This document shows, piece after piece, positions 1 to 7,477 of a stretch of 18,439 nucleotides of DNA. Position 1 is the first letter of the stretch, and every line of letters starts with the position of its first letter. The translations under genes were made by a program, and so were the position numbers. Below the pieces are notes generated by a model, which saw only the letters and a list, made by a program, of their open reading frames with translations, did no database searches and was not told the DNA's origin. This DNA is from Clostridia bacterium (GTDB taxonomy: Bacteria; Bacillota_A; Clostridia; Oscillospirales; CAG-272), in assembly GCA_017454075.1 (NCBI GenBank), contig JAFTDQ010000117.1, forward strand, positions 1-18,439, read 5' to 3'.

Positions 1-35
1 ATCCTCTCTTCTATGGTAAGATGTGTGTAGTTCAT
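1..35 (-). CDS. IS30-family transposase, 5' end only
   Basis: Only the first 11 codons lie in the window, and the gene continues leftward. They read MNYTHLTIEER, the hallmark opening of IS30-family transposases, whose N-terminal helix-turn-helix region begins with HLT.EER. A strong ribosome site (AAAGGAG, complement of 44-50) sits 8 bases before the ATG at 35-33. The catalytic DDE domain is outside the window, so whether the enzyme is intact is unknown. Confidence 0.75.
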   Translation of the reverse strand, partial: MNYTHLTIEER

Positions 36-95
36 ACGGATCTCTCCTTTGTAGCTTGGTGTGTCGTGACTCTATTCTACCAGAGATCCGTATGA
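32..95. repeat. 14-bp perfect inverted repeat around the transposase start
   Basis: TCATACGGATCTCT at 32-45 is the exact reverse complement of AGAGATCCGTATGA at 82-95, with 36 bases between. In minus-strand RNA the downstream arm includes the transposase AUG and the edge of its ribosome site. The upstream arm lies in the promoter spacer. Only RNA entering from outside the element would contain both arms. Confidence 0.9.
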
Positions 96-102
96 TCTTC
101 AA
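74..102 (-). promoter_or_regulatory. Predicted sigma-A promoter of the IS30-type transposase
   Basis: On the minus strand a -35 box TTGAAG (102-97) and a -10 box TAGAAT (79-74) are separated by exactly 17 bases. The expected transcription start is near 67, about 32 bases before the transposase ATG. The spacer contains one arm (95-82) of the inverted repeat whose other arm covers the start codon, so transcripts from this promoter would lack that arm. Confidence 0.6.
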
Positions 103-149
103 TTCTTTTTTTGCTGTTGCACTTGATAGTATAATTCACCGCCTTCATA

Positions 150-183
150 AAAATCGCCTCCCCGAAACCGGGGAGGCGATTTT
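150..183 (-). terminator. Rho-independent terminator of the zinc-ribbon gene
   Basis: A perfect 14-bp stem (AAAATCGCCTCCCC at 150-163 with GGGGAGGCGATTTT at 170-183) closes a 6-base loop. On the minus strand it lies 27 bases after the stop codon at 210 and is followed by a run of U residues, as expected for an intrinsic terminator. The arms are also T-rich on the plus strand, so it may work in both directions and shield the gene from the neighbouring insertion sequence. Confidence 0.9.
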
Positions 184-209
184 CAAAAAAGGAGAAAAGG
201 AGAAAAAAC

Positions 210-638
210 CTATTTTACGATAACCTCAAAACTGTGTCCGCAGCGCGGGCAGGCGGCGCGGTGAACGCCCTTTATTCTCTTCAGTCTGAGCGTGGCGGCG
301 CATTCGGGACACTTTCTGTAGACGTGCGTCCTCCGGTCGCGTATCCGGTTTTTCAGAAGCACGGCGCCGTCCTTTATTTTTCTGACAAGTTTCAGATATT
401 TGTTGTTTTCGGACCTTCTTCTGACCGCGTTTTTTGACAGAAGCCGAAAAAAGAAGACCGCGGCAAGGATGATATAAACCGCCCTCGAAAACCAGACAAG
501 GAACATCGACCCGGCGACGTACCCGACGCACTGAAGAAGGCAGAACAGCGCAATCATCCAGAGATTCAGTCTTCCGAGGTCGTCTATTCCGTAACATCCG
601 GAAAAAAGCCGCCCGAAAAACGATCTGACTTTGTTCAA
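210..638 (-). CDS. Small membrane protein with C-terminal zinc ribbon
   Basis: The product is 142 residues. Two adjacent hydrophobic segments (about 24-44 and 46-66) suggest a membrane hairpin. A basic stretch follows (about 70-105), then a C-terminal zinc ribbon with paired cysteines C110/C113 and C130/C133 in CPEC and CPRC knuckles. Such proteins are common in Clostridia, but I know of no established function; the ribbon could bind nucleic acid or a protein partner on the cytoplasmic face. The start is TTG at 638, chosen because GAGGAG lies 9 bases upstream on the minus strand. An ATG just upstream of that site is in a different frame. It is divergent from the ABC exporter and ends at a strong terminator. 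Confidence 0.75.
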   Translation of the reverse strand: MNKVRSFFGRLFSGCYGIDDLGRLNLWMIALFCLLQCVGYVAGSMFLVWFSRAVYIILAAVFFFRLLSKNAVRRRSENNKYLKLVRKIKDGAVLLKNRIRDRRTHVYRKCPECAATLRLKRIKGVHRAACPRCGHSFEVIVK

Positions 639-669
639 GAATAACTACTCCTCGCATGACGATGACAAG

Positions 670-675
670 ATTATA
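670..675 (-). promoter_or_regulatory. Candidate -10 box for the zinc-ribbon gene
   Basis: The minus strand reads TATAAT at 675-670, about 32 bases before the TTG start. No good -35 box stands at 16-18 bases. This is therefore a candidate only. Confidence 0.35.
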
Positions 676-833
676 GCGGATAATTATGAACTTCGGGAAG
701 AGCATTCGTAAACTTTTTCGTAACTCATCACCTGTTCTGCATGTTTTCAATTCATTAATAAATAATTTTTTCCGGGTCAACAATTAGACGCCCCTTATAT
801 GGCATAATAATACGTTATGAAAGGGATTACACA

Positions 834-3770
834 ATGCTCAGACTTGATGGTATCAAAAAAATATATAAAGCCGGCGGAACAAAGGTAGCGGCGCTCAAGG
901 GCGTATCGACGGAATTCCGCGACTGCGAGTTTGTCGCCGTGCTCGGCCACTCCGGCTGCGGGAAAACTACGCTCCTGAACATAATAGGCGGCCTTGATCA
1001 CGCGGACGAGGGCGTCCTGACGATAAACGGCGTTTCTACGAAAGATTTTTCCGATCGCGACTGGGACACTTATCGAAACCACTCCGTCGGTTTTGTATTT
1101 CAGAGTTATAACCTCATACCGCATCAGACGGTTCTTGAAAACGTCGAGCTCGCGCTCACTCTCTCGGGCGTCGGCCGCGAGGAACGCCGCCGCCGCGCCG
1201 TCGAGGCGCTCGGTAAAGTCGGTCTCGGTGATCAGGCGAAAAAGAAACCGAGCCAGCTCTCGGGCGGGCAGATGCAGCGGGTCGCGATCGCCCGTGCGAT
1301 AGTCAACGACCCCGAGATACTTCTCGCCGACGAGCCGACCGGAGCGCTGGATTCCGAGACCTCCGTCCAGGTCATGGACATACTTAAAAAAATCTCGGAA
1401 GACCGTCTTGTGATCATGGTCACGCACAACCCCGATCTCGCCGAACAATACGCGACGCGCATCATACGTCTGAGCGACGGGGAGATTATCTCCGACAGCG
1501 ACCCGTGCCGGGGAGATACCGGAGGGAGCGCCGAGAAGTCAAAGAAAAACCGCTCCATGAGCTTTTTCACGGCGCTCGGGCTGTCCATGAAAAACCTGCT
1601 GACAAAAAAGGGCAGGACGATAATGACAGGTTTTGCCGGGTCCATAGGAATAATCGGCATAGCGCTCATTTTGTCTGTTTCACAGGGGGTAAACAGATTT
1701 ATCGACAAGATCCAGGAGGACACCCTCACGAAATATCCGCTGACCATAAACGCCGAGACCGTCGATATGACGTCACTTCTCGCGTCGTTTCAGGATCAGC
1801 GCAGCGAAAACTCCTCCGTTCCGCGCGAGGACGGATACGTTTACAACCGGTCGGGAATGGCCTCGCTGTTCAAGGCAATGACGTCCGTCACGTCGTCAAA
1901 AAACAATGTAAACGCGTTCAAGAAATATATAGAATCGAGCGATGAGTTCAATAAAGCCGCCTCGGCAGTCACCTACGATTATCCGATAGTCATGAACCTG
2001 TACTACAAGACGCCGTCCGGCGAGATCGTCCGATCCGACTCTGAGACCGTCATAAGGCGGATGTACGAAGCGATGGGAGTGTCCGTCGGCGGAGCATATT
2101 CCTCGATGCTGACTTCAATGTCATCCTCGCTCACGGTGTGGGAGCGTATGCTCCCCGGGAAGGACGGCGCGCTCGTCAGCGATCTGATAACCGGTCAGTA
2201 CGACCTCGTCGCGGGAGAATGGCCGAAAGCGAAAAACGACGTCGTTCTTATACTGAACGGGCGAAACGAACTGAGCGATTTTGTTCTCTACTCCCTCGGG
2301 CTGAAATCCTCGGAGGAGTTCAACGAGATAGTCCAGGCGGCCGTTAAGGGTGAGGAGATCGAGGTCGGCATCACACGTTTCAGCTATGAGGAACTCCTGT
2401 CAAGGACGTTCCGCCTCATTCTCTCCCCTGATTATTACAGAGAGAACTCCGACGGGACTTACACCGATCTTTCGGCTACCCAGTCCGGGCTCGCGCTGCT
2501 CTGGAGCGACCCCGACAAATATACCGAGATAAGGATAAGCGGCATTATCCGGCCTAACGACAACGCGCTTTACAGCATGCTGAACGGCTCCATCGGATAC
2601 ACGAACGAACTCGCCGAATACGTCATTTCGGCGACCGAAGAACACAGTCTCGTCAAGGCACAGATCTCCGATCCGCTCACCGACGCGATAACCGGGCTGA
2701 GCTTCCCGTCGGACGGAAACCTCGGCAAGGGACGGCTCGATGAGGCGCGCCGCCGCATCGCCGAGATGCCGGAGCATGAAAAAGCCGCGCTTTACGTACG
2801 GCTTGCCTCAGACCCGGACAAGGATTACGTTGACGGCGCGGTCGATCAGGCGATAAGGGCGATGGGCCGCGACGCACTTATATCCAGAATCACGATAAAA
2901 TACTCGGGAATGATGGGCGATTCCGATCCCGAGACCGTAAAATCGTATTTCGACAGAATGAGCGACGACGACATAGCCGCCCTTATAAGAGAAGATATAG
3001 CGGCTTCGGTAAAAGAGGCCTACGCATATGAAATAAACGAATCCCTTTCCGGAAAGAGCGACGCGGAGCTTTCCGCGATGCTCGACCCCGAAAAAATAAG
3101 CGACGACAGACTTGACGCGATTTACGACGAATATTTCGCGGGAAAGCTTTCCGACTCGACCTATGAAAAAAACCTTGCCGCCCTCGGCTACGTCGACAGA
3201 AACGAGCCCTCAGCGATAACCATCTATGCGTCGTCGTTTGCCGATAAGAACAGAATAAGCGAGCTCGTCGAAGAATACAACGCCTCGGTGGACGAGGAAA
3301 ACGTGATCCGCATGACGGACTACGTTAAGCTCCTCATGTCCTCCGTTTCCACGGTGATAGACGCGATCTCATACGTTCTTATCGCCTTTGTCGGCATCTC
3401 GCTCGTCGTCTCATCTATAATGATAGGAGTTATCACAAACATTTCGGTTCTCGAGCGGACGAAAGAGATCGGCATCCTCCGTGCGATCGGAGCCTCGAAG
3501 GGCGACATCGCGAGGGTGTTCAACGCCGAAACTCTCGTTATCGGTCTGTTCGCCGGTCTGCTCGGCATAGCTGTCACTCTCATTCTTATCGTACCGATAA
3601 ACGCCCTGCTTCATCATTTCACCGGGATTCCCTACCTGTCGGCTCAGCTTCCCGTCGGAGCCGCAGCGATCCTTGTTCTTCTCAGCGTGTTGCTGACTGT
3701 CATTGCCGGGCTCATACCGTCGAGATCGGCTTCCAGAAAGGATCCGGTCGAGGCGCTCAGAACGGAATAA
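834..3770 (+). CDS. MacB-like ABC exporter, fused ATPase and FtsX-type permease
   Basis: This 978-residue protein joins an ABC ATPase to a permease. The ATPase shows Walker A GHSGCGKTT (38-46), the Q-loop glutamine Q90, signature LSGGQ (142-146), Walker B ILLADE (162-167) and switch histidine H198. The permease has one membrane helix (about 262-284), a very large extracellular region (about 300-845), and three C-terminal helices (about 846-868, 900-923, 940-961). The cytoplasmic motif ERTKEIGILRAIGAS (874-888) is typical of FtsX/MacB (type VII) transporters, which use ATP to drive movements of the outer domain rather than classical transport through the membrane. The ectodomain is much larger than in E. 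coli MacB. The substrate is unknown; peptide or lipoprotein export and antimicrobial resistance are family possibilities. GAAAGGG lies 8 bases before the ATG. It appears monocistronic. Confidence 0.9.
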   Translation: MLRLDGIKKIYKAGGTKVAALKGVSTEFRDCEFVAVLGHSGCGKTTLLNIIGGLDHADEGVLTINGVSTKDFSDRDWDTYRNHSVGFVFQSYNLIPHQTVLENVELALTLSGVGREERRRRAVEALGKVGLGDQAKKKPSQLSGGQMQRVAIARAIVNDPEILLADEPTGALDSETSVQVMDILKKISEDRLVIMVTHNPDLAEQYATRIIRLSDGEIISDSDPCRGDTGGSAEKSKKNRSMSFFTALGLSMKNLLTKKGRTIMTGFAGSIGIIGIALILSVSQGVNRFIDKIQEDTLTKYPLTINAETVDMTSLLASFQDQRSENSSVPREDGYVYNRSGMASLFKAMTSVTSSKNNVNAFKKYIESSDEFNKAASAVTYDYPIVMNLYYKTPSGEIVRSDSETVIRRMYEAMGVSVGGAYSSMLTSMSSSLTVWERMLPGKDGALVSDLITGQYDLVAGEWPKAKNDVVLILNGRNELSDFVLYSLGLKSSEEFNEIVQAAVKGEEIEVGITRFSYEELLSRTFRLILSPDYYRENSDGTYTDLSATQSGLALLWSDPDKYTEIRISGIIRPNDNALYSMLNGSIGYTNELAEYVISATEEHSLVKAQISDPLTDAITGLSFPSDGNLGKGRLDEARRRIAEMPEHEKAALYVRLASDPDKDYVDGAVDQAIRAMGRDALISRITIKYSGMMGDSDPETVKSYFDRMSDDDIAALIREDIAASVKEAYAYEINESLSGKSDAELSAMLDPEKISDDRLDAIYDEYFAGKLSDSTYEKNLAALGYVDRNEPSAITIYASSFADKNRISELVEEYNASVDEENVIRMTDYVKLLMSSVSTVIDAISYVLIAFVGISLVVSSIMIGVITNISVLERTKEIGILRAIGASKGDIARVFNAETLVIGLFAGLLGIAVTLILIVPINALLHHFTGIPYLSAQLPVGAAAILVLLSVLLTVIAGLIPSRSASRKDPVEALRTE

Positions 3771-3871
3771 TAACGACCGCTCACATCGCCAGCGGATATG
3801 AAGCGCAACAGGCCTGAGATTAATTCGTTTTGAGTTTATACGCGATTACAATATCACAATAATCAAAAGAA

Positions 3872-3895
3872 CCGGCGCGGAATACCCCGCGCCGG
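3872..3895 (-). terminator. GC-rich terminator between convergent genes
   Basis: A 9-bp perfect stem (CCGGCGCGG / CCGCGCCGG) closes a 6-base loop between the converging exporter and lipoprotein genes. On the minus strand it is followed by a U-rich run (TTCTTTTGATTATTG), making it the terminator of the lipoprotein gene. On the plus strand the following sequence is only weakly U-rich, so it may also slow exporter transcripts. The rest of 3771-3907 shows nothing recognisable. Confidence 0.75.
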
Positions 3896-3907
3896 CTGCT
3901 TTATATG

Positions 3908-4855
3908 TCAGTTTTCCTGTGAGAGGATCCGGTCGACCTGATCTCTTATCGCCGTGTCCGACGCCGGATAGACGCTTCCGTTTTTGGATGAAATATGGAA
4001 CATTCTGCTTCCTTCAGGTCCTACTAATGTTAGGAACATAAGATACTGCTCTCCGACTTGCAGTGAATCAGGGAATGCATGAACGTCGATTATCGTCTCG
4101 GTTGTACTCCCTTTTATCTGCTCATCGACCCTGCAGTTATATCCTGAATTATTTGCGTCGGGGTAGTCTCCCTTCTTATCAAGAACGGTCACGCGGAAAA
4201 TATAATCGCTCTGCGGAACGATGTCGTTAAGAGAATCCGATTTAATAAAATCAACACCCAAGTGATCAGTCTTTTCCGACGTATCGTTCTCCACCAGTTT
4301 CTTAATTCGCTCACAGTAATGATTGAAATTACTATTCTCTTCTGTTTTGTCTTCATCATACTCTGAAAGCCTCTTGCCGTACATTGATGCATTTACCGTG
4401 TGAGTCTTAGGAATAAAAATACCTCCGATGGGTATATATCTGTCGCAATCATAAAAAACCATAACATGTTTTTCAAGAATAAGAAGATATTGTTCACCAG
4501 ACTGATAACTGGTTGAATAGGCTCTGCCCGAATATGAAATGTGAGCATCTGTTCCGTCAATCATCTGATACGATCCGTTGAAGCAACTTACCGATATGAG
4601 TTCATCTGAAACGCTCCCTTTAATTAACGAAACTGGTCTGAACTTCAGATAGCTGTAAAATCCTTCGGGAGAAACCTCTATATCCCCCGTGAACTCTGCA
4701 ACCACTATATGAGTTGCCGCGGATACGATTTCTTCAAAAGTCATAGGAATCACCAGTGCTTCCCCCTGAACTTCCATAATCTCTTGTGGTTTACTGCAAG
4801 ACGCAAAAGCCAAAAGAATTAATATTGAGGCAACCAAGCTGAACAATCTTTTCAT
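3908..4855 (-). CDS. Lipoprotein with two internal repeats
   Basis: The product is 315 residues and begins with a lipoprotein signal peptide; the likely lipidated cysteine is C20 in FASCS. The mature part holds two related segments (about 42-155 and 208-296). Both share a pattern of a hydrophobic strand, a tyrosine-bearing strand, KGS (IKGSV at 78, IKGST at 247), a second strand, and GEQYL followed by a hydrophobic run (120 and 268). This beta-rich pattern faintly recalls secreted netrin/TIMP-like folds, but I cannot confirm that from sequence. AAGGAG lies 9 bases before the ATG and overlaps the stop codon of the upstream metallopeptidase remnant, so the two were probably co-transcribed. The gene is visibly AT-richer than its neighbours, suggesting separate origin. 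Its own promoter may have been lost with the 5' part of the upstream gene. Confidence 0.75.
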   Translation of the reverse strand: MKRLFSLVASILILLAFASCSKPQEIMEVQGEALVIPMTFEEIVSAATHIVVAEFTGDIEVSPEGFYSYLKFRPVSLIKGSVSDELISVSCFNGSYQMIDGTDAHISYSGRAYSTSYQSGEQYLLILEKHVMVFYDCDRYIPIGGIFIPKTHTVNASMYGKRLSEYDEDKTEENSNFNHYCERIKKLVENDTSEKTDHLGVDFIKSDSLNDIVPQSDYIFRVTVLDKKGDYPDANNSGYNCRVDEQIKGSTTETIIDVHAFPDSLQVGEQYLMFLTLVGPEGSRMFHISSKNGSVYPASDTAIRDQVDRILSQEN

Positions 4856-4868
4856 TACTCATTTCTCC

Positions 4869-5130
4869 TTAATTGTTATTGTATATCTGTTGTAAATGCG
4901 CTTTTTCAGCGGTTTTTAACGTAAAACCATCGTGACTGGCATAATACATAACGGCTGATGAAGAGCTCGAATGTCCAAAGAAACCAACAGCATGGCCAAG
5001 CTCATGAGTACAGACATTTTTACAAGCGTCTGAATTTCCTCCATAAGACAGAATGTATGAACTTCCGTCTTTTATTTTTCGGGTGACTTCACGACACCCA
5101 TATATTATACGTACGGCGGAGACACTATTC
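4869..5130 (-). pseudogene. 3' remnant of a matrixin-like zinc metallopeptidase
   Basis: The last 80-90 codons of this frame encode the core of a metzincin-type peptidase. HELGHAVGFFGHS (codons at about 5006-4968) contains the HExxHxxGxxH zinc-binding motif with its catalytic glutamate. VMYY follows as the expected Met-turn, and RIIYG upstream fits the strand before the active-site helix. Family members usually have a signal peptide and about 100 more residues before this point. Here no in-frame ATG, GTG or TTG with a ribosome site precedes the recognisable part, and the frame runs into unrelated GC-rich sequence that is antisense to the ATP synthase promoter and atpI. The left limit of about 5130 is approximate. 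The AT-rich composition matches the adjoining lipoprotein gene. A very short functional protein cannot be fully excluded. Confidence 0.65.
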
Positions 5131-5221
5131 CTTATGATTTTTGAAAAAATTTTTTTCGAACAGATTTTTTTGCGCCGGGCGGCGAAAGAGCGCGGCGATC
5201 CGGTTTTTTTGCCCCGCAGTA

Positions 5222-5250
5222 TTGACCGGCGCGCCTTATTGTGGTATAAT
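5222..5250 (+). promoter_or_regulatory. Promoter of the ATP synthase operon
   Basis: A -35 box TTGACC (5222-5227) and a perfect -10 box TATAAT (5245-5250) are separated by exactly 17 bases, a near-consensus housekeeping promoter. Transcription should start near 5257, about 24 bases before the first gene. No operator-like dyad is visible around it, suggesting strong constitutive expression. Confidence 0.85.
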
Positions 5251-5280
5251 ATAGGGTAATTATTATCCTGAGGATTTGCG

Positions 5281-5703
5281 ATGTTCGAGCTTGATCCCGC
5301 AGTAAAAAAAGAGACTCTGTTCCTCGCCGGAGCGGAGGCGGTAATGACCGCGATAATGTTCGCGGTCTTTCTTGCGCTCGGAAGATTTGATCTCGGCGTT
5401 CTCTCGGGCGGGCTTGTCGGATTCGCCGTCTCTCTGCTCAATTTCTTTCTCATGTGCCTGACGGTACAGAGATCCGTAAAATACGACGACGACAAAAAGC
5501 GGAAGACAATGATGAACGCCTCGATGGGACTGCGGCTGCTGCTCTGTTTCGCGCTCCTCGGCCTTGCGATAGGGCTTGCGGGAACGAACCCCTGGGCGAC
5601 GCTCATTCCGATAGTCTTCCCCCGTTTATCGGTGATAATACGGCAGATAATGCTGAAAAAACAGGCGAAGGGAGGCGGAGAAAACGCAAGCAAAACAGAA
5701 TAA
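5281..5703 (+). CDS. atpI: ATP synthase subunit I (AtpI family)
   Basis: The product is 140 residues with four predicted membrane helices (about 13-33, 38-62, 82-101, 104-122). It ends in the family-like stretch IPIVFPRLSVIIRQ before a basic tail. AtpI proteins are encoded first in many atp operons and help assemble the c-ring in the membrane; they are not part of the finished enzyme. Position immediately before the a-subunit gene and the helix pattern support the call, although the family is poorly conserved. GAGGA lies 6 bases before the ATG. The 3' end carries an AGGGAGG ribosome site (5669-5675) for the following gene, so translation of the two genes is probably coupled. Confidence 0.75.
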   Translation: MFELDPAVKKETLFLAGAEAVMTAIMFAVFLALGRFDLGVLSGGLVGFAVSLLNFFLMCLTVQRSVKYDDDKKRKTMMNASMGLRLLLCFALLGLAIGLAGTNPWATLIPIVFPRLSVIIRQIMLKKQAKGGGENASKTE

Positions 5704-5746
5704 CCGCTTTGCGGACAGATTTATCGACGTCCTCCTCATAATCGGG

Positions 5747-6610
5747 ATGATACTCCCGTTTGTCGGATGCATGGCTCTCAAAGTGCTGTTCGACACGCCG
5801 CCCGACGGGATCGAGATCGGAGGCGCGAGGATTTACGCCGTCATCGATATGCCGCTCCAGCCTCTTTATCTGACAGAGGCGACGGCGGTATCGGCTGCGG
5901 TCGTGCTGTGCCTTTTGTTTCTCAGTCTGTTCCTGACGAGAAAACTGTCGGTCAGAAATCCGTCAAAACGCCAGCTTCTCGCCGAATGGATAGTCGAGAA
6001 ATGCGGCGGACTCGTCAGAGAAAACATGGGAGAGCGTTTTGCCGGGTTTGCCCCGTTTGTCGCCGCGGTCATGGGAATTTCGGCTTTCTCGAGTCTGTCG
6101 AGTCTGCTCGGGCTGTACGCACCGACGTCCGATCTGAGCATCATCGGCGGCTGGGCGATCGTATGCTTCGCCCTGATAACTCACTACAAGCTCAAAGGAG
6201 GCGTCGGAAACTACCTTAAGAGCTACACCGAACCCATCGTGCTCTTCACCCCGATGAACGTGATAAGCGAATTCGCCACCCCCGTGTCGATGTCGCTCCG
6301 TCATTACGGAAACGTGATGTCGGGAGGAGTCATATCAACGCTTCTCGCCTCGGCGCTCGGAGGTCTGTCTCACGTCGTGCTCGGGTCTCTCCCCGGCGTG
6401 CTGTCACAGATACCTCTGTTCCGGGTCGGGATCCCCGCCGTTCTGTCGCTCTATTTCGACATATTCAGCGGTCTCATTCAGGCGTATATATTCGCCCTGC
6501 TGACTATGATGTACGTGACGAACGGCTTCCCGGAGGAAAAATACGAAGCGAGAATGGCGAAAAAACGCGCCCGCCTCGCCGAAAAGAAAAAAGCATCAGC
6601 TGAAAGCTGA
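5747..6610 (+). CDS. atpB: ATP synthase Fo subunit a
   Basis: This is the membrane stator that provides the ion half-channels beside the c-ring. From the ATG at 5747 it has 287 residues. The essential arginine is R185 in SLRHYGNVMSG, and the last helix carries GLIQAYIFALL with the conserved glutamine Q245. A lysine-rich C-terminal tail follows. The start is doubtful. The ATG at 5747 has no ribosome site and would cut into the first membrane helix, whose hydrophobic run begins about eight codons earlier (FIDVLLIIGM). The frame is open back to 5657 but contains no ATG, GTG or TTG. A good ribosome site at 5669-5675 points to a non-standard start, perhaps ACG at 5684, overlapping the end of atpI. 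Confidence 0.92.
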   Translation: MILPFVGCMALKVLFDTPPDGIEIGGARIYAVIDMPLQPLYLTEATAVSAAVVLCLLFLSLFLTRKLSVRNPSKRQLLAEWIVEKCGGLVRENMGERFAGFAPFVAAVMGISAFSSLSSLLGLYAPTSDLSIIGGWAIVCFALITHYKLKGGVGNYLKSYTEPIVLFTPMNVISEFATPVSMSLRHYGNVMSGGVISTLLASALGGLSHVVLGSLPGVLSQIPLFRVGIPAVLSLYFDIFSGLIQAYIFALLTMMYVTNGFPEEKYEARMAKKRARLAEKKKASAES

Positions 6611-6928
<318 letters not shown>

Positions 6929-6955
6929 TATTGAGATAACCGAAAGGGGCTTTTT

Positions 6956-7477
6956 ATGCCTGGTCAGAATCTTGAAATAATCTCCGTAAACATATGGAGC
7001 ATCCTTATTTCCCTGCTGAACCTTGTCATTATATATTTCATATTCAAAAAGTTCCTTTTCGGAAGAATCGGAAAGATTTTTGAGAAGCGCCGGCACGAGA
7101 TCGACAAAACATACGACGAGGCCGGCGAGGCGAAGAAACAGGCCGAGCAGGACAAGGAACGCTATGAGATAAAGCTCGGCGAAGCCGAGCAGGAGGCCGC
7201 CGACATTATAGACAGAGCGCGCGCCAAAGCGGACGGTATCAGCTCCGAGATAATACGCGACGCGAACGAACGCGCCGCAGAGGCCCTGCGTCAGTCTGAC
7301 GAGAATATCGCGCTTGACAAGCGCCGCGCGGCAAACGAGATCAAGGATGAGATTTCCGCTCTCTCGGTCGAGCTTGCCGAGAAGATAATCGGACGGGAGA
7401 TCAACGAGGCGGATCACAGCGCGCTGATCGACAGTTTCATCAACGACATCGGCAGCGACGGGAAGGATGAAAACTGA
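6956..7477 (+). CDS. atpF: ATP synthase Fo subunit b
   Basis: This 173-residue peripheral-stalk subunit has one N-terminal membrane helix (about 11-31). A long charged helix follows (about 40-150), rich in Ala, Glu, Lys and Arg, that forms the dimeric right-handed coiled coil linking Fo to F1. The C-terminal part, with the AEKIIGREI stretch near residue 140, is the region that contacts subunit delta. GAAAGGGG ends 7 bases before the ATG. Its stop codon overlaps the next start by one base (TGATG), so delta is translationally coupled to it. Only one b gene is present, which implies a b homodimer. Confidence 0.95.
   Translation: MPGQNLEIISVNIWSILISLLNLVIIYFIFKKFLFGRIGKIFEKRRHEIDKTYDEAGEAKKQAEQDKERYEIKLGEAEQEAADIIDRARAKADGISSEIIRDANERAAEALRQSDENIALDKRRAANEIKDEISALSVELAEKIIGREINEADHSALIDSFINDIGSDGKDEN

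Larger units (their letters stand above)
1..140 (-). mobile_element. Left end of an IS30-family insertion sequence (partial)
   Basis: Read on the minus strand, this segment runs from a terminal-repeat-like sequence (about 112-140, containing TGAATTATACTATCAAGTG and then CAACAG) through a promoter to a transposase start codon at 35, then leaves the window. The terminal sequence resembles my memory of IS30-family ends, which carry a conserved CAACAG-like block. The transposase N-terminus (MNYTHLTIEER) matches the family's HLT.EER opening. The element's outer boundary is not exact; I place it near 138-141. It lies just beyond the terminator of the neighbouring zinc-ribbon gene. No target duplication can be seen because the other end is outside the window. 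Confidence 0.75.

Noticed and set aside
23..223. A 66-codon plus-strand frame at the left edge
   Set aside because: It crosses the insertion-sequence promoter, the terminal repeat and the terminator hairpin, and has no family signature.
226..783. A 185-codon minus-strand frame overlapping the zinc-ribbon gene
   Set aside because: It reads an Arg-rich, frame-shifted version of the zinc-ribbon gene, which has clear membrane helices, paired cysteines and a better ribosome site.
777..808. Possible promoter of the ABC exporter (CATAAT at 803-808)
   Set aside because: No acceptable -35 box stands 16-18 bases upstream, so the call would rest on a single AT-rich hexamer.
5053..5259. A 68-codon plus-strand frame upstream of atpI
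   Set aside because: It is antisense to the peptidase remnant and runs through the atp promoter; its residues show no protein-like pattern.
4869..5693. A 274-codon open frame on the minus strand covering the peptidase remnant
   Set aside because: Its first two thirds are antisense to atpI and the atp promoter and have no protein-like pattern. Only the last 80-90 codons resemble a real protein, so only that part is annotated.
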